Both the position numbers and the translations under genes were made by a program. From the NCBI GenBank assembly GCA_019637395.1, contig JAHBVR010000007.1, forward strand, positions 62,001 to 126,000: a stretch of 64,000 nucleotides of DNA, given 5' to 3'. This document shows positions 16,700-24,884 of this stretch, in pieces. Numbering within the stretch: position 1 is the stretch's first letter; the number at the start of each line of letters is the position of its first letter. A model generated the notes under the pieces. It was not told the DNA's origin, did no database searches, and worked only from the letters and a program-made list of their open reading frames with translations. The DNA comes from Vulcanimicrobiota bacterium. Lineage in GTDB: Bacteria; Vulcanimicrobiota; Xenobia; Xenobiales; JADMJV01.

Positions 16700-17549
16700 C
16701 GTCCTCACTCTCTTCCCCGAAATCTTCACGCCGCTCCACCACAGCATTCCCGGGCGGGCCCAGAAGTTCGGAGCGGCCAAACTGGTCCTGCATGGCCTGC
16801 GCCAGTGGGGCCTGGGCAAGCACCAGCAACTGGACGACACTCCCTACGGGGGCGGCCCCGGCATGGTCATGTCCTGCCCGCCGCTCTTTGCGGCGCTCCG
16901 CGAGGTGCAGTCCCAGGCGGAGCCGGGCCGCATCATTTATCTGACTCCCCAGGGCAAACCGCTGACTCAGGAACGAGTGATCGAACTGGCGGCTTACCCA
17001 CGCCTGCTGTTGCTCTGCGGGCACTATGAAGGGATTGACGAGCGGGTCATCGAGCATTGGGTGGAGGAGGAAATCTGCATCGGCGATTTCGTGGTCAGCG
17101 GCGGTGAGTTGCCGGCCATGATGCTGATCGACGCCATTTTCCGCCTGTTACCCGGCGTTCTCTCGGAAGGCTCGGCGGAACAGGACAGCTTTTATCACGG
17201 ACTGCTCGACCACCCCCACTATACCAAGCCGGCCAACTTCGAAGGACGCGAGGTCCCCCCCGTACTCCTCTCCGGCCATCACGCTCGGGTGGAGCAGTGG
17301 CGGCGTGAGCAATCGATAGCACGCACCCGAACCCGTCGCCCGGATCTGTTCGAGCGTTGGAAAAACGAGGAAGCGAAAGGCTCTGTGAGGAACACCGCTG
17401 GCGACAGACTTGAAGGAGTTTCCTATGGCCAAGAAATCAGTTCCCGGCGGCGCTCAAGAGACCAAGAAGAAAACCCGCACCACCCCGGCCGCCAAGCCGG
17501 AGAAGAAAGCCACCGCCAAGCCCGCGGCCAAGGCGACCAAACCGGCTAA
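16689..17549 (+). CDS. trmD: tRNA (guanine-N1)-methyltransferase TrmD
   Basis: A SPOUT-fold enzyme that makes m1G37 in tRNA. Diagnostic segments are RIDVLTLFPEIF, DDTPYGGGPGMVM, LLCGHYEGIDERV, IGDFVVSGGELPAMM and RTRRPDLFERW. Two ATGs are possible, at 16683 and 16689; the second gives the canonical MRIDVLTLFPE start and both overlap the rimM stop. The typical protein ends near FERW. Here about 45 extra basic, low-complexity residues follow, read from a frame that overlaps the first 125 bp of glgP. The natural stop is at 17547-17549. Confidence 0.95.
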   Translation: MRIDVLTLFPEIFTPLHHSIPGRAQKFGAAKLVLHGLRQWGLGKHQQLDDTPYGGGPGMVMSCPPLFAALREVQSQAEPGRIIYLTPQGKPLTQERVIELAAYPRLLLLCGHYEGIDERVIEHWVEEEICIGDFVVSGGELPAMMLIDAIFRLLPGVLSEGSAEQDSFYHGLLDHPHYTKPANFEGREVPPVLLSGHHARVEQWRREQSIARTRTRRPDLFERWKNEEAKGSVRNTAGDRLEGVSYGQEISSRRRSRDQEENPHHPGRQAGEESHRQARGQGDQTG

Positions 17550-20043
17550 AGCCGCCAGCCCCCGGGTGGTAGTGGAAGACGACCGCTCGGGAATGAGCAA
17601 GGAAGCCTGGGAACGCGCCTTCCTCGATAACCTGCTGTGCCTGCAGGGGCGCCCGCTGAACCGCGCCACCCCGCTCGATATGTTCCGGGCTCTGGCCTTC
17701 ACCGTTCGCGATCGCCTGGTGCAACGCTGGGCAGCCACGCAGCAGGCCTACCACAGCAAGAAAGTGAAGCGCGTCTACTATCTGTCGGCCGAATTCCTGA
17801 TGGGCCGCTTGCTCGCCAACAACTTGATGAACCTGGGCGTCTATGAAGTCGCTCAGGGAGCCCTGGCTGAACTGGGTGTCGACCTGGGCCAACTGCTCGA
17901 ACGCGAAGCTGACGCCGGCCTGGGCAACGGCGGCCTGGGGCGTCTGGCGGCTTGCTTCCTGGACAGTATGGCCACTCTTTCCATCCCTGGCATGGGCTAC
18001 GGTATCCGTTACGAGTACGGCATCTTCGAGCAGCGCATCGAGAAGGGCTATCAGGTCGAACAACCGGATCCCTGGCTGCGCAACGGCAATCCCTGGGAAA
18101 TCGTGCGCCCCGAATACACGCTGACGGTGCGCATGGGCGGCCGCTGTGAAGCCTTCATGGACAAGGATCAGCGCTATCGCATCCGCTGGGTCGACACGCA
18201 GGACGTGTTGGGCGTGCCTCACGACACCCCGATCGCCGGCTTTGCCAATAACACCGTCAACAACTTGCGCTTGTGGCAGTGCCGGGCCACCAAAGAATTC
18301 GACTTCCAGGAATTCGATCAGGGCGACTACGAGAAGTCGGTCCAGAAGAAGACCGAATCCGAGAACATCTCCAAATGTCTCTATCCCAACGACAACTCGA
18401 TGCAGGGCAAAGAACTGCGCCTCAAGCAGCAATACTTCTTCGTCAGCTGCTCGATTCAGGATATCGTGCGCCGCCATCTACAAGATCACGGGACCCTCAA
18501 CAACTTCTCCCAATACGTATCCATCCAGCTCAACGACACCCATCCTACCCTGGCTATCCCGGAACTACTGCGTATCCTGCTTGACGAACACCGGCTGGAG
18601 TGGAAGGACGCCTGGACCCAGGTAGTGGGTAGCTTCGCCTACACCAATCACACCTTGTTGCCCGAAGCTCTGGAGAAATGGCCCATCAGCTTCCTGGAGC
18701 GCCTGTTGCCGCGCCATCTGGAATTGATCTACGAAATCAACGCACGCTTTTTGGACGAGGTGCGCGCCCGCTACCCCAACGATCTGGAGCGTCTGCGCAA
18801 CATGTCGCTGATCGAAGAAAACCCCCGGATGGTGCGAATGGCCCACCTGGCCGTAGTGGGGTCCTACTCGATCAACGGCGTGGCCGCGCTGCACACCGAA
18901 CTGCTCCGTACGCGCGTGCTCACCGATTTCGCTAATTTCTGGCCGCAACGCTTTAACAACAAAACCAACGGCGTGACCCCGCGCCGCTGGCTGCAGCAAT
19001 GCAACCCCGGCCTGGCCGCTCTGCTCAACGAAACCATCGGCGATGGTTGGCAATACGACCTGGAACAACTACAGGGACTGGAAAAGTTCGTCGAGGACCC
19101 GGTCTTCCGCAATCGTTTCCGCGAAGTCAAACGGCAAAACAAAGCCCGCCTGGCCGAGCACATCTTTCACACCAGCGGGTTGGAGGTAGAACTGGATTCG
19201 ATCTTCGACATCCAGGTCAAACGTTTCCACGAGTACAAGCGCCAGCACCTCAACGCCCTGCATATCATCCATCTTTACAACCAGTTGAAGCGCAACCCCA
19301 AGTCGCGCATCGTGCCGCGCACTTTTATCTTCGCCGGCAAAGCGGCGCCCGGCTACTTCCTGGCCAAGCGCATCATCAAGTTGATCAACTCGATCGCCGA
19401 GGTCGTCAATCACGATGCCGACGTGGCCGGCCGCATCAAAGTGGTGTTCCTGGAAAACTACAGCGTGTCGCTGGCCGAACTGCTCATTCCGGCGGCCGAC
19501 GTATCCGAGCAAATCTCCACGGCTGGCTACGAGGCTTCCGGCACCGGCAACATGAAGTTTGCCCTCAACGGCGCCATCACACTGGGCACACTGGACGGCG
19601 CCAACGTGGAAATTCGCCAGTTGGTGGGAGCGGAGAACTTCTTCTTGTTCGGCCTGACCGCTGAAGAAGTGGTGGAACGGCGCGCTCGCGGCTACAACCC
19701 GTTCCTGTACTACGAGCACAACGTGGGACTGCGCGAAGTCATCGACCGGGTGGCTCAGAACGGCTTCACTCCGAAGGAAAAGGGCATTTTTCATCCGATT
19801 CTCAACGAGCTTCTAAGTGCCGACCGTTTCATGGTGATGGCCGATTTCAGCGCCTATGTCGAAGCCCAGCGCAAGGTATCCGAAGCCTTCCTGGACCGCG
19901 AAAACTGGACTCGCATGGCTATTCGCAACACGGCCCGCTCGGGATACTTTTCTTCGGATCGGACCATCCGGCAATACGCCGAGGAGATCTGGGAGGCCAG
20001 TTCCGTACCGATCGAGATGTCGGCATCAGGTCAATTCTACTAA
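17425..20043 (+). CDS. glgP: Glycogen/maltodextrin phosphorylase
   Basis: An 872-residue GT35 alpha-glucan phosphorylase that releases glucose-1-phosphate from glycogen. The core has YYLSAEFLMGR, LGNGGLGRLAACFLDSMA, the PLP-region EASGTGNMKFALNG, and the glucan/phosphate residues in VKRFHEYKRQ. An N-terminal extension of about 48 residues is Lys/Ala/Pro/Thr-rich (KKKTRTTPAAKPEKKATAKP), resembling histone-H1 or AlgP-like tails and absent from standard phosphorylases. The start ATG lies 6 bp after AAGGAG, inside trmD. Confidence 0.96.
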   Translation: MAKKSVPGGAQETKKKTRTTPAAKPEKKATAKPAAKATKPAKAASPRVVVEDDRSGMSKEAWERAFLDNLLCLQGRPLNRATPLDMFRALAFTVRDRLVQRWAATQQAYHSKKVKRVYYLSAEFLMGRLLANNLMNLGVYEVAQGALAELGVDLGQLLEREADAGLGNGGLGRLAACFLDSMATLSIPGMGYGIRYEYGIFEQRIEKGYQVEQPDPWLRNGNPWEIVRPEYTLTVRMGGRCEAFMDKDQRYRIRWVDTQDVLGVPHDTPIAGFANNTVNNLRLWQCRATKEFDFQEFDQGDYEKSVQKKTESENISKCLYPNDNSMQGKELRLKQQYFFVSCSIQDIVRRHLQDHGTLNNFSQYVSIQLNDTHPTLAIPELLRILLDEHRLEWKDAWTQVVGSFAYTNHTLLPEALEKWPISFLERLLPRHLELIYEINARFLDEVRARYPNDLERLRNMSLIEENPRMVRMAHLAVVGSYSINGVAALHTELLRTRVLTDFANFWPQRFNNKTNGVTPRRWLQQCNPGLAALLNETIGDGWQYDLEQLQGLEKFVEDPVFRNRFREVKRQNKARLAEHIFHTSGLEVELDSIFDIQVKRFHEYKRQHLNALHIIHLYNQLKRNPKSRIVPRTFIFAGKAAPGYFLAKRIIKLINSIAEVVNHDADVAGRIKVVFLENYSVSLAELLIPAADVSEQISTAGYEASGTGNMKFALNGAITLGTLDGANVEIRQLVGAENFFLFGLTAEEVVERRARGYNPFLYYEHNVGLREVIDRVAQNGFTPKEKGIFHPILNELLSADRFMVMADFSAYVEAQRKVSEAFLDRENWTRMAIRNTARSGYFSSDRTIRQYAEEIWEASSVPIEMSASGQFY

Positions 20044-20090
20044 GGGCTGATTCCAGGAGTCGTGGGGGTCGAAGGAGTATAACTACAGTT

Positions 20091-20423
20091 GTGAGTTCAC
20101 CCAGTTTAACCCCCACTCTCGAAGAAACCACCTCCCAGAAAAGCAAACCGCTCCCTCCATGGAACGTGGTCTTGCTCGATGACAACGACCACAGTTACGA
20201 ATACGTGATCTTTATGCTGCAGCGACTTTTCGGCCATCCTTTTGAAAAGGCTTATCTGATGGCCAAAGAAGTCGATAGCACCGGGCGGGTCATCGTGTTT
20301 TCCACCCATCGAGAAAGGGCTGAACTGGAGCGTGATCGCATTCATGCTTTCGGAGCGGACCCCTTAATCGATCGTTGCAAAGGTTCGATGAGCGCTATCA
20401 TCGAACCGGCTTGCGGCCAATAG
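20091..20423 (+). CDS. clpS: ClpS adaptor protein
   Basis: A 110-residue ClpS: PPWNVVLLDDNDHSYEYVIFMLQRLFG is the N-degron pocket with the DDN/HSYEYV residues, followed by AYLMAKEVDSTGRVIVFSTHRERAELERDRIH. It delivers N-end-rule substrates to ClpA/ClpC. A Clp ATPase is encoded at 4821-7505, but that protein appears to lack the ClpP loop. The start is GTG with GAAGGAG about 13 bp upstream. Confidence 0.93.
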   Translation: MSSPSLTPTLEETTSQKSKPLPPWNVVLLDDNDHSYEYVIFMLQRLFGHPFEKAYLMAKEVDSTGRVIVFSTHRERAELERDRIHAFGADPLIDRCKGSMSAIIEPACGQ

Positions 20424-20438
20424 GCAAGCGGAGGACCG

Positions 20439-20942
20439 ATGCCCGTATACCCCTGCGTCAAGTGCAATCAAATGGTGGACCCGGCCACGGACCGTGCCTG
20501 CAAGAATTGCCGTGAGCCCAAACCGCTCAACTGCTCGCGCTGCAACAAACAGATCCCCACCGAGGAAGTCTTCGAACGCGAGAAACTGAAGACCAAGAAG
20601 CCGATTTTCTGTCTGGAATGCGGAGAGCGTGAGGAAGTCGTCAAGTGCGCCCTCTGTAACCTGAGCCTGCAGCGCCACCAGGCCAAACAAGTCAGCAACT
20701 ATCCAGCCGCCAAGAACTATCACCCGCACTGTCTGCGGGAACGCCAGAAGCAACTGGACCGCCTGGATAAAGCGCTGCCTATCATGGCCGTGGTCGGTCT
20801 ATTGGTGGGCGGCGCGTTGGGCAGCGTCCAACTGAAAGCCATCCTCGGGACCTTGCCCGGCGCCGGGGCAGGCGCCGTCCTGGGCGGAGGCCTGCTCTAC
20901 CTGATTGTATCAGGCTTAAGAAACAAACTCACGCCCAAATAA
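20439..20942 (+). CDS. Zinc-ribbon protein with C-terminal membrane segments
   Basis: A 167-residue protein. The N-terminal 100 residues hold several CxxC-type knuckles (YPCVKCNQ, RACKNCREP, LNCSRCNKQI, IFCLECGER, VKCALCNLS), forming probably three or four zinc ribbons. Two hydrophobic Gly/Ala/Val segments follow (about residues 108-124 and 131-157). It is a membrane-anchored zinc-ribbon protein of unknown role, co-directional with clpS (15 bp gap). Confidence 0.7.
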   Translation: MPVYPCVKCNQMVDPATDRACKNCREPKPLNCSRCNKQIPTEEVFEREKLKTKKPIFCLECGEREEVVKCALCNLSLQRHQAKQVSNYPAAKNYHPHCLRERQKQLDRLDKALPIMAVVGLLVGGALGSVQLKAILGTLPGAGAGAVLGGGLLYLIVSGLRNKLTPK

Positions 20943-20945
20943 TTA

Positions 20946-22442
20946 TTAAAGATGGTTGATCAACTCCAGCGTCGGCAGCATAGCGCTGATGACGATGAAG
21001 CCGACGATCAATCCCATTCCGCCCATCAGTAACGGCTCGAGCATGTTGGTCATGTCGGTCAGGGCCATATCGGCGTCTTCGTCATACATATCGGCCACGT
21101 ATTTCACAATGGTGGCCAGGCTGGAAGTTTCCTCGCCAATGGTGATCAATTGAGTGCAAGCGGCCGGAAAAACTTCGCTGGCCTCAAAGGCCGCCGCCAC
21201 CGTCTCGCCGTCCACGATGGCCGCCTTGGAGACCTGCATCTGCTCGGTAATCCAGAAATTACCGGTGACGTTGGCAGACCGGGTAATCGCCGCCACCAGA
21301 GTCATGCCGGAATCGAGCATGCTGTAGAGACTATAGAGAATGCGCGCCACCGCGATCTTGCGCATGACCGGCCCAAAGACGGGCCAGAAGAGCGGGGCGC
21401 GGTGGAGCTTCTTGCGTAGATCCGGTTTACGAGCCAGAAAGGCCGAGATGAAAGGGCGGAAAATCCAGCTCAACAGGCCTCCAAGGACGAGCAGCGTGAG
21501 AGCCGGCAGCATCAGATTACGCGATGCCAAGAGGATTCGAGTGGGTAAAGGAAGAGCGATGTTCATTCCCAGAAACATCGGTTCGATCTGAGGCAAAATC
21601 ACGAAGATAAAAACGCAGATACAGGCCAGTGAGACCAGCAACAAGATAACCGGGTAAGTCAGGGCGGCCACCACTCGTTTGTGCATTTTTAGTTGTTTTT
21701 CCATCAGGTCGGCCAGGCGGTGCAAAGTAGTGGAGAGTTGCCCTGACTCCTCGCCCGTCTCGATGAGGGAGATGTAGACTTCCGAAAAGATTCGCGGATA
21801 GGATCGCATAGCGTGAGACAGTCGGGTGCCCGAATTGACTTTATAGGACATCCCCTCGACGACGGTGCACAGATCGCCGCCGGAAAGACCTTCGCCAAAG
21901 AAGGTCAGGGCGCGCGCGATGGGGATACCGGCGTCGAGCATAGCCGAGAACTGGCGGGTAAAGACGGCCAGGTCCTCGGTGCTGACCCGGGGAGGCCGGT
22001 GTTTGGGGCTGAGTTCGCGAAATTGCTGCTTGGTCAACTCCCACGGGTTGGTCTGATCCACTCCGCGGGCCTGCGGTAAGGGTTTTTCGGGTGAAGCGGC
22101 GCGCGCCTGGGATTTTTCAAGGACCAGCCGCAGGTGACCCATGACGATCTGATCCCCGGCTTTCAGGCCGCGAGCCTGACCGTGGACCAACTTCACGCCG
22201 TTGATGACCGTGTAGTTGGTGTGAGAAATGTGACGGAGCAGAAAACTGCGTTCTCGTTCGTGCCAGACCAGTTCGGCGTGCTCGGCGGAGACGGTCTGCT
22301 CGTCGTAGACCAGATAGCCTGGGCGGGTTTTCTGCATGGCCGAGGTCAGACGGCCGATTCGGTAGTTGCGTTTTTCCAGGACATCCACCACCGCGGGAAC
22401 AGTGTCCACGACGCGCAACTGAAGTCCGGACAGTTCGCCCAT
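20946..22442 (-). CDS. FHA-domain fused to a GspF/PilC inner-membrane secretion protein
   Basis: A 498-residue protein. Residues about 20-110 form an FHA-like domain (YRIGRLTSAMQ, TVSAEHAELVWH, HTNYTVINGVKL, LKAGDQIVMGHLRLVLE). Residues about 150-498 are two T2SSF repeats with typical helices: LAVFTRQFSAMLDAGIPIARAL, IETGEESGQLSTTL, then ARILYSLYSMLDSGMTLVAAI and TIGEETSSLATIVKYVADMY, with three membrane segments. GspF/PilC forms the inner-membrane platform of type II secretion or type IV pili. The FHA part is not usual for GspF. The STNGT-type residues are degenerate (HTNYTVING), so phosphothreonine binding is plausible but not certain. Confidence 0.88.
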   Translation of the reverse strand: MGELSGLQLRVVDTVPAVVDVLEKRNYRIGRLTSAMQKTRPGYLVYDEQTVSAEHAELVWHERERSFLLRHISHTNYTVINGVKLVHGQARGLKAGDQIVMGHLRLVLEKSQARAASPEKPLPQARGVDQTNPWELTKQQFRELSPKHRPPRVSTEDLAVFTRQFSAMLDAGIPIARALTFFGEGLSGGDLCTVVEGMSYKVNSGTRLSHAMRSYPRIFSEVYISLIETGEESGQLSTTLHRLADLMEKQLKMHKRVVAALTYPVILLLVSLACICVFIFVILPQIEPMFLGMNIALPLPTRILLASRNLMLPALTLLVLGGLLSWIFRPFISAFLARKPDLRKKLHRAPLFWPVFGPVMRKIAVARILYSLYSMLDSGMTLVAAITRSANVTGNFWITEQMQVSKAAIVDGETVAAAFEASEVFPAACTQLITIGEETSSLATIVKYVADMYDEDADMALTDMTNMLEPLLMGGMGLIVGFIVISAMLPTLELINHL

Positions 22443-22478
22443 GTCCCGTAGTTTCTGGACCGGCGGCGGGCGCCCTTT

Positions 22479-23414
22479 TTAGAGCGAGGACATAACGGAA
22501 GGATGGCTGCGGGCCACCAGGTGGGTGGCGCACTGCCGGTCGTCGCGAATGACTTCTTCGACAAAGTCACAGATGCGGTCCACCAGCCAGTTGAAGTAGA
22601 GTCGGGAAATCACTTCGGGACGGGCGTCGGGGACCGGGTTCATGAAGTCAATGGCATACGGGATGCCGTCGCGAATGGCAAATTCCACCGTGTTGATGTC
22701 GTACCCCAGAGCCTGATTCAGTTGGATACAGTCGTTGACGATGCGTGCGCCCAGGCTGGGGGTCAGATGATCGTGGTCGACGATGTAGCGGCGCTGCACC
22801 GGGTCGTAAGAGGTGGGCAAAACATGCTTGCCCCCCACCACGAAACAGCGCACATAATGCTCGAAGTCGATGAATTCTTGGAGCATCATGACGTCGCCCA
22901 TCGAGTCGTTATAGATCTCGATCAGTTGCTGGCGGTTGTCGATACGGTGAACCTCGCGCCAGCCGTAGCCGTCATAGGGCTTGAGGATAGCCGGCAAGCC
23001 GACCTGGCGCTCGACTTCATCCCATTGGATATCCAGGTGTTCTAAGTTGTGCAAGTCCTCGGGGGCCAGCACTCGCTCATCGTATTCCCGTGAGGGCAGC
23101 AGCACGGTCTTGGGAATCGCCACGCCCATACCCTGGGCCAGGGAATAGTTGAAGAACTTATCGTCGGCCAGGAACCAGAAGGGATTGTTCATCACATAGC
23201 AGCCCTGCAGGGCGGCAGCCTTCAGATAGGGACGGTAGAATTCGTAGACATGGCTGATACGGTCGATAATGACCCGGTAGGGACATTTCGCCTGCAGCGA
23301 CCAGGGTGAGATTTTACACCATTCGGCAGCCACGCCGCGCCTGGCCAGCGCGCTTAACAGCGCTTCCGGCAAGGCGTTTTTCGGGCCCAGAATGCCGACC
23401 AGTGGTTTGGACAA
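22479..23414 (-). CDS. ATP-grasp family protein (RimK-like)
   Basis: A 311-residue protein with an N-terminal pre-ATP-grasp part (KPLVGILGPKNALPEALLSAL) and an ATP-grasp core: LPAILKPYDGYGWREVHRI, VMMLQEFIDFEHYVRCFVVG, then LNQALGYDINTVEFAIRDG and IPYAIDFMNPVPDARPEV, where the D-x-N pair binds Mg-ATP. Such enzymes ligate a carboxylate to an amine. It is 3 bp downstream of speD and so likely co-transcribed with it. A polyamine-linked ligation is possible but is inference. Confidence 0.85.
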   Translation of the reverse strand: MSKPLVGILGPKNALPEALLSALARRGVAAEWCKISPWSLQAKCPYRVIIDRISHVYEFYRPYLKAAALQGCYVMNNPFWFLADDKFFNYSLAQGMGVAIPKTVLLPSREYDERVLAPEDLHNLEHLDIQWDEVERQVGLPAILKPYDGYGWREVHRIDNRQQLIEIYNDSMGDVMMLQEFIDFEHYVRCFVVGGKHVLPTSYDPVQRRYIVDHDHLTPSLGARIVNDCIQLNQALGYDINTVEFAIRDGIPYAIDFMNPVPDARPEVISRLYFNWLVDRICDFVEEVIRDDRQCATHLVARSHPSVMSSL

Positions 23415-23417
23415 GGT

Positions 23418-23840
23418 TCAGGCCGTACTGACCGCCAGCAATTGCTCGCGGTTCTCCGCCACCGTCAGCCGGTGGCCGTACTCACCGTTGGCCGAGGGGA
23501 TGCCCCGGTCCATCACGGTGGTGTGCATGTTCTGGCAGCCAAACTGCTCGGCCAGGTAGCGGCAGGCCCGCCAGGGTTCGGCGGTATCGCCGCAAGTGTA
23601 GACGTCGATGGCGGCATAGCCGACATCCGGCCAGGTATGGATGGCCAGATGCGATTCCGCCAGGACCACTACTCCGCTGACTCCGGTGGGATAGAAACGA
23701 TGAAAAGCGAGTTCCCGGATCTCCGCCCGGGCCACCAATGCGGCCTGCACCATGGCCGCCTGGACGCGGTCCAGGTCGGTCAGAATTTCTGAATTGCAGT
23801 GCGAGAGTTCAGCAACGATGTGACGTCCCAAAGCCTTCAA
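23418..23840 (-). CDS. speD: S-adenosylmethionine decarboxylase proenzyme
   Basis: A 140-residue class 1B AdoMetDC. It self-cleaves at the Ser in LAESHLAIHTWPD to create the pyruvoyl cofactor, and the proton donor Cys lies in DVYTCGDT. It makes decarboxylated SAM for spermidine synthesis. I chose TTG at 23840, giving LKALGRHIVAEL (the family's usual start), 9 bases after AAGGAG. An in-frame extension to 23939 has no SD and would run into the promoter region. The ATP-grasp gene follows. Confidence 0.92.
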   Translation of the reverse strand: MKALGRHIVAELSHCNSEILTDLDRVQAAMVQAALVARAEIRELAFHRFYPTGVSGVVVLAESHLAIHTWPDVGYAAIDVYTCGDTAEPWRACRYLAEQFGCQNMHTTVMDRGIPSANGEYGHRLTVAENREQLLAVSTA

Positions 23841-23952
23841 CGCAGCCTGCTCCTTTCGATACCGAAAAAATGGGGGAGAACCCACCTCCTGATGCCGTTT
23901 GACAGGTCTTACCTTGACCGCCTTCGGGTCGGGGGGCAACCGACGAAAGCGG

Positions 23953-23981
23953 ATAATAGCCTACCCCCCCTGATTTGTAAA
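23953..23981 (-). promoter_or_regulatory. Probable sigma-70 promoter for speD
   Basis: On the minus strand, TTTACA (plus coordinates 23976-23981) and TATTAT (23953-23958) are 17 bp apart, each one base from consensus. The start of transcription would be near 23945, leaving a leader of about 105 bases before the speD TTG. The leader is GC-rich and able to fold, but I recognise no known SAM riboswitch in it. Confidence 0.5.
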
Positions 23982-24005
23982 GGTCTTGTGGAGGGGTTGC
24001 TCCGT

Positions 24006-24884
24006 GTGAACGGGAAAACTCGCCAACGAGTGCCTGCCAGCTTTCAATTCCTGCATCAAATCGAGCTCAGCGACCTGCTGGACATCTTTCTCGTTTTCTT
24101 GACTCTGAGGTATCTGTTGGGAGCTCTGCAGGGAACGCGCGCCCTGCAGATCTTGCAGGGCGTAGCGGTGGTTTTGATGATGCTGCTGTTGGCCCACCAG
24201 GCCAAACTGCAGACGCTCAACTGGCTGCTCAACTGGTTCCTGGTCTCGGTGGCCTTTTTGCTGCCCGTCATTTTCCAGCCTGAGCTGCGGCGCGCCTTGA
24301 TGCGCTTGGGCCAGCAAGGGGTGCTCACCAGTTCGCCGCTGGCCCGCATGGACAAGGAAGAGCTGGTGCCTCTGATCGATGAACTGGCCTACGCCGCCTA
24401 TCAGCTGGGACAGGCGCGCATGGGCGCCCTGATCGTAATGGAGCGCGAGACCGGCCTCAAGGAATATACAGAACGTGGGCAGGCTTTAGACAGCCTGATC
24501 AGTTCCAAGCTACTCATCAGCATCTTCAACCCCAAGACGCCGCTCCATGATGGCGCCGTCATCATTCGCGGCAACCGCATCCTGGCTGCCGCCTGCATTC
24601 TGGATTCGTTCCATGATCAGGAAGCGGATGACCGTTTCGGGACGCGCCACCGCGCCGCCCTGAGCGTTTCGGCTCAGACCGACTGCCTGGTGCTGGTCGT
24701 TTCAGAAGAAACCGGGCAGATTCGCTTTGCTCAGGACGGCAAGTTTACCAAGCCGCTGGAAGAAGAAGGAGACGTGAAGAAAATGCTGGCTCAGTACCTG
24801 GTCAGCACGCCGGCGCTGGCCAGTCGAAGCAGCATCTCCAATCCCATCCAGGCCATTCGCAATCTGCGGGCCAAGAAGCCGTGA
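24006..24884 (+). CDS. cdaA: Diadenylate cyclase CdaA
   Basis: A 292-residue protein with N-terminal membrane helices (LLDIFLVFLTLRYLLGAL, LQILQGVAVVLMMLLLA, LNWLLNWFLVSVAFLLPVIF) and a DAC/DisA_N domain with the DGA motif (LHDGAVIIRGN) and the RHR motif (FGTRHRAALSVS). It condenses two ATP to c-di-AMP at the membrane. I chose GTG at 24006, 9 bases after GGAGGGG. Upstream in-frame codons back to 23799 overlap speD and have no domain. It heads the conserved cdaA-cdaR-glmM operon. Confidence 0.95.
   Translation: MNGKTRQRVPASFQFLHQIELSDLLDIFLVFLTLRYLLGALQGTRALQILQGVAVVLMMLLLAHQAKLQTLNWLLNWFLVSVAFLLPVIFQPELRRALMRLGQQGVLTSSPLARMDKEELVPLIDELAYAAYQLGQARMGALIVMERETGLKEYTERGQALDSLISSKLLISIFNPKTPLHDGAVIIRGNRILAAACILDSFHDQEADDRFGTRHRAALSVSAQTDCLVLVVSEETGQIRFAQDGKFTKPLEEEGDVKKMLAQYLVSTPALASRSSISNPIQAIRNLRAKKP

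Noticed and set aside
23799-24005. Extended N-terminus of CdaA
   Set aside because: It overlaps the start of speD and has no membrane helix or SD; GTG 24006 has a strong SD.
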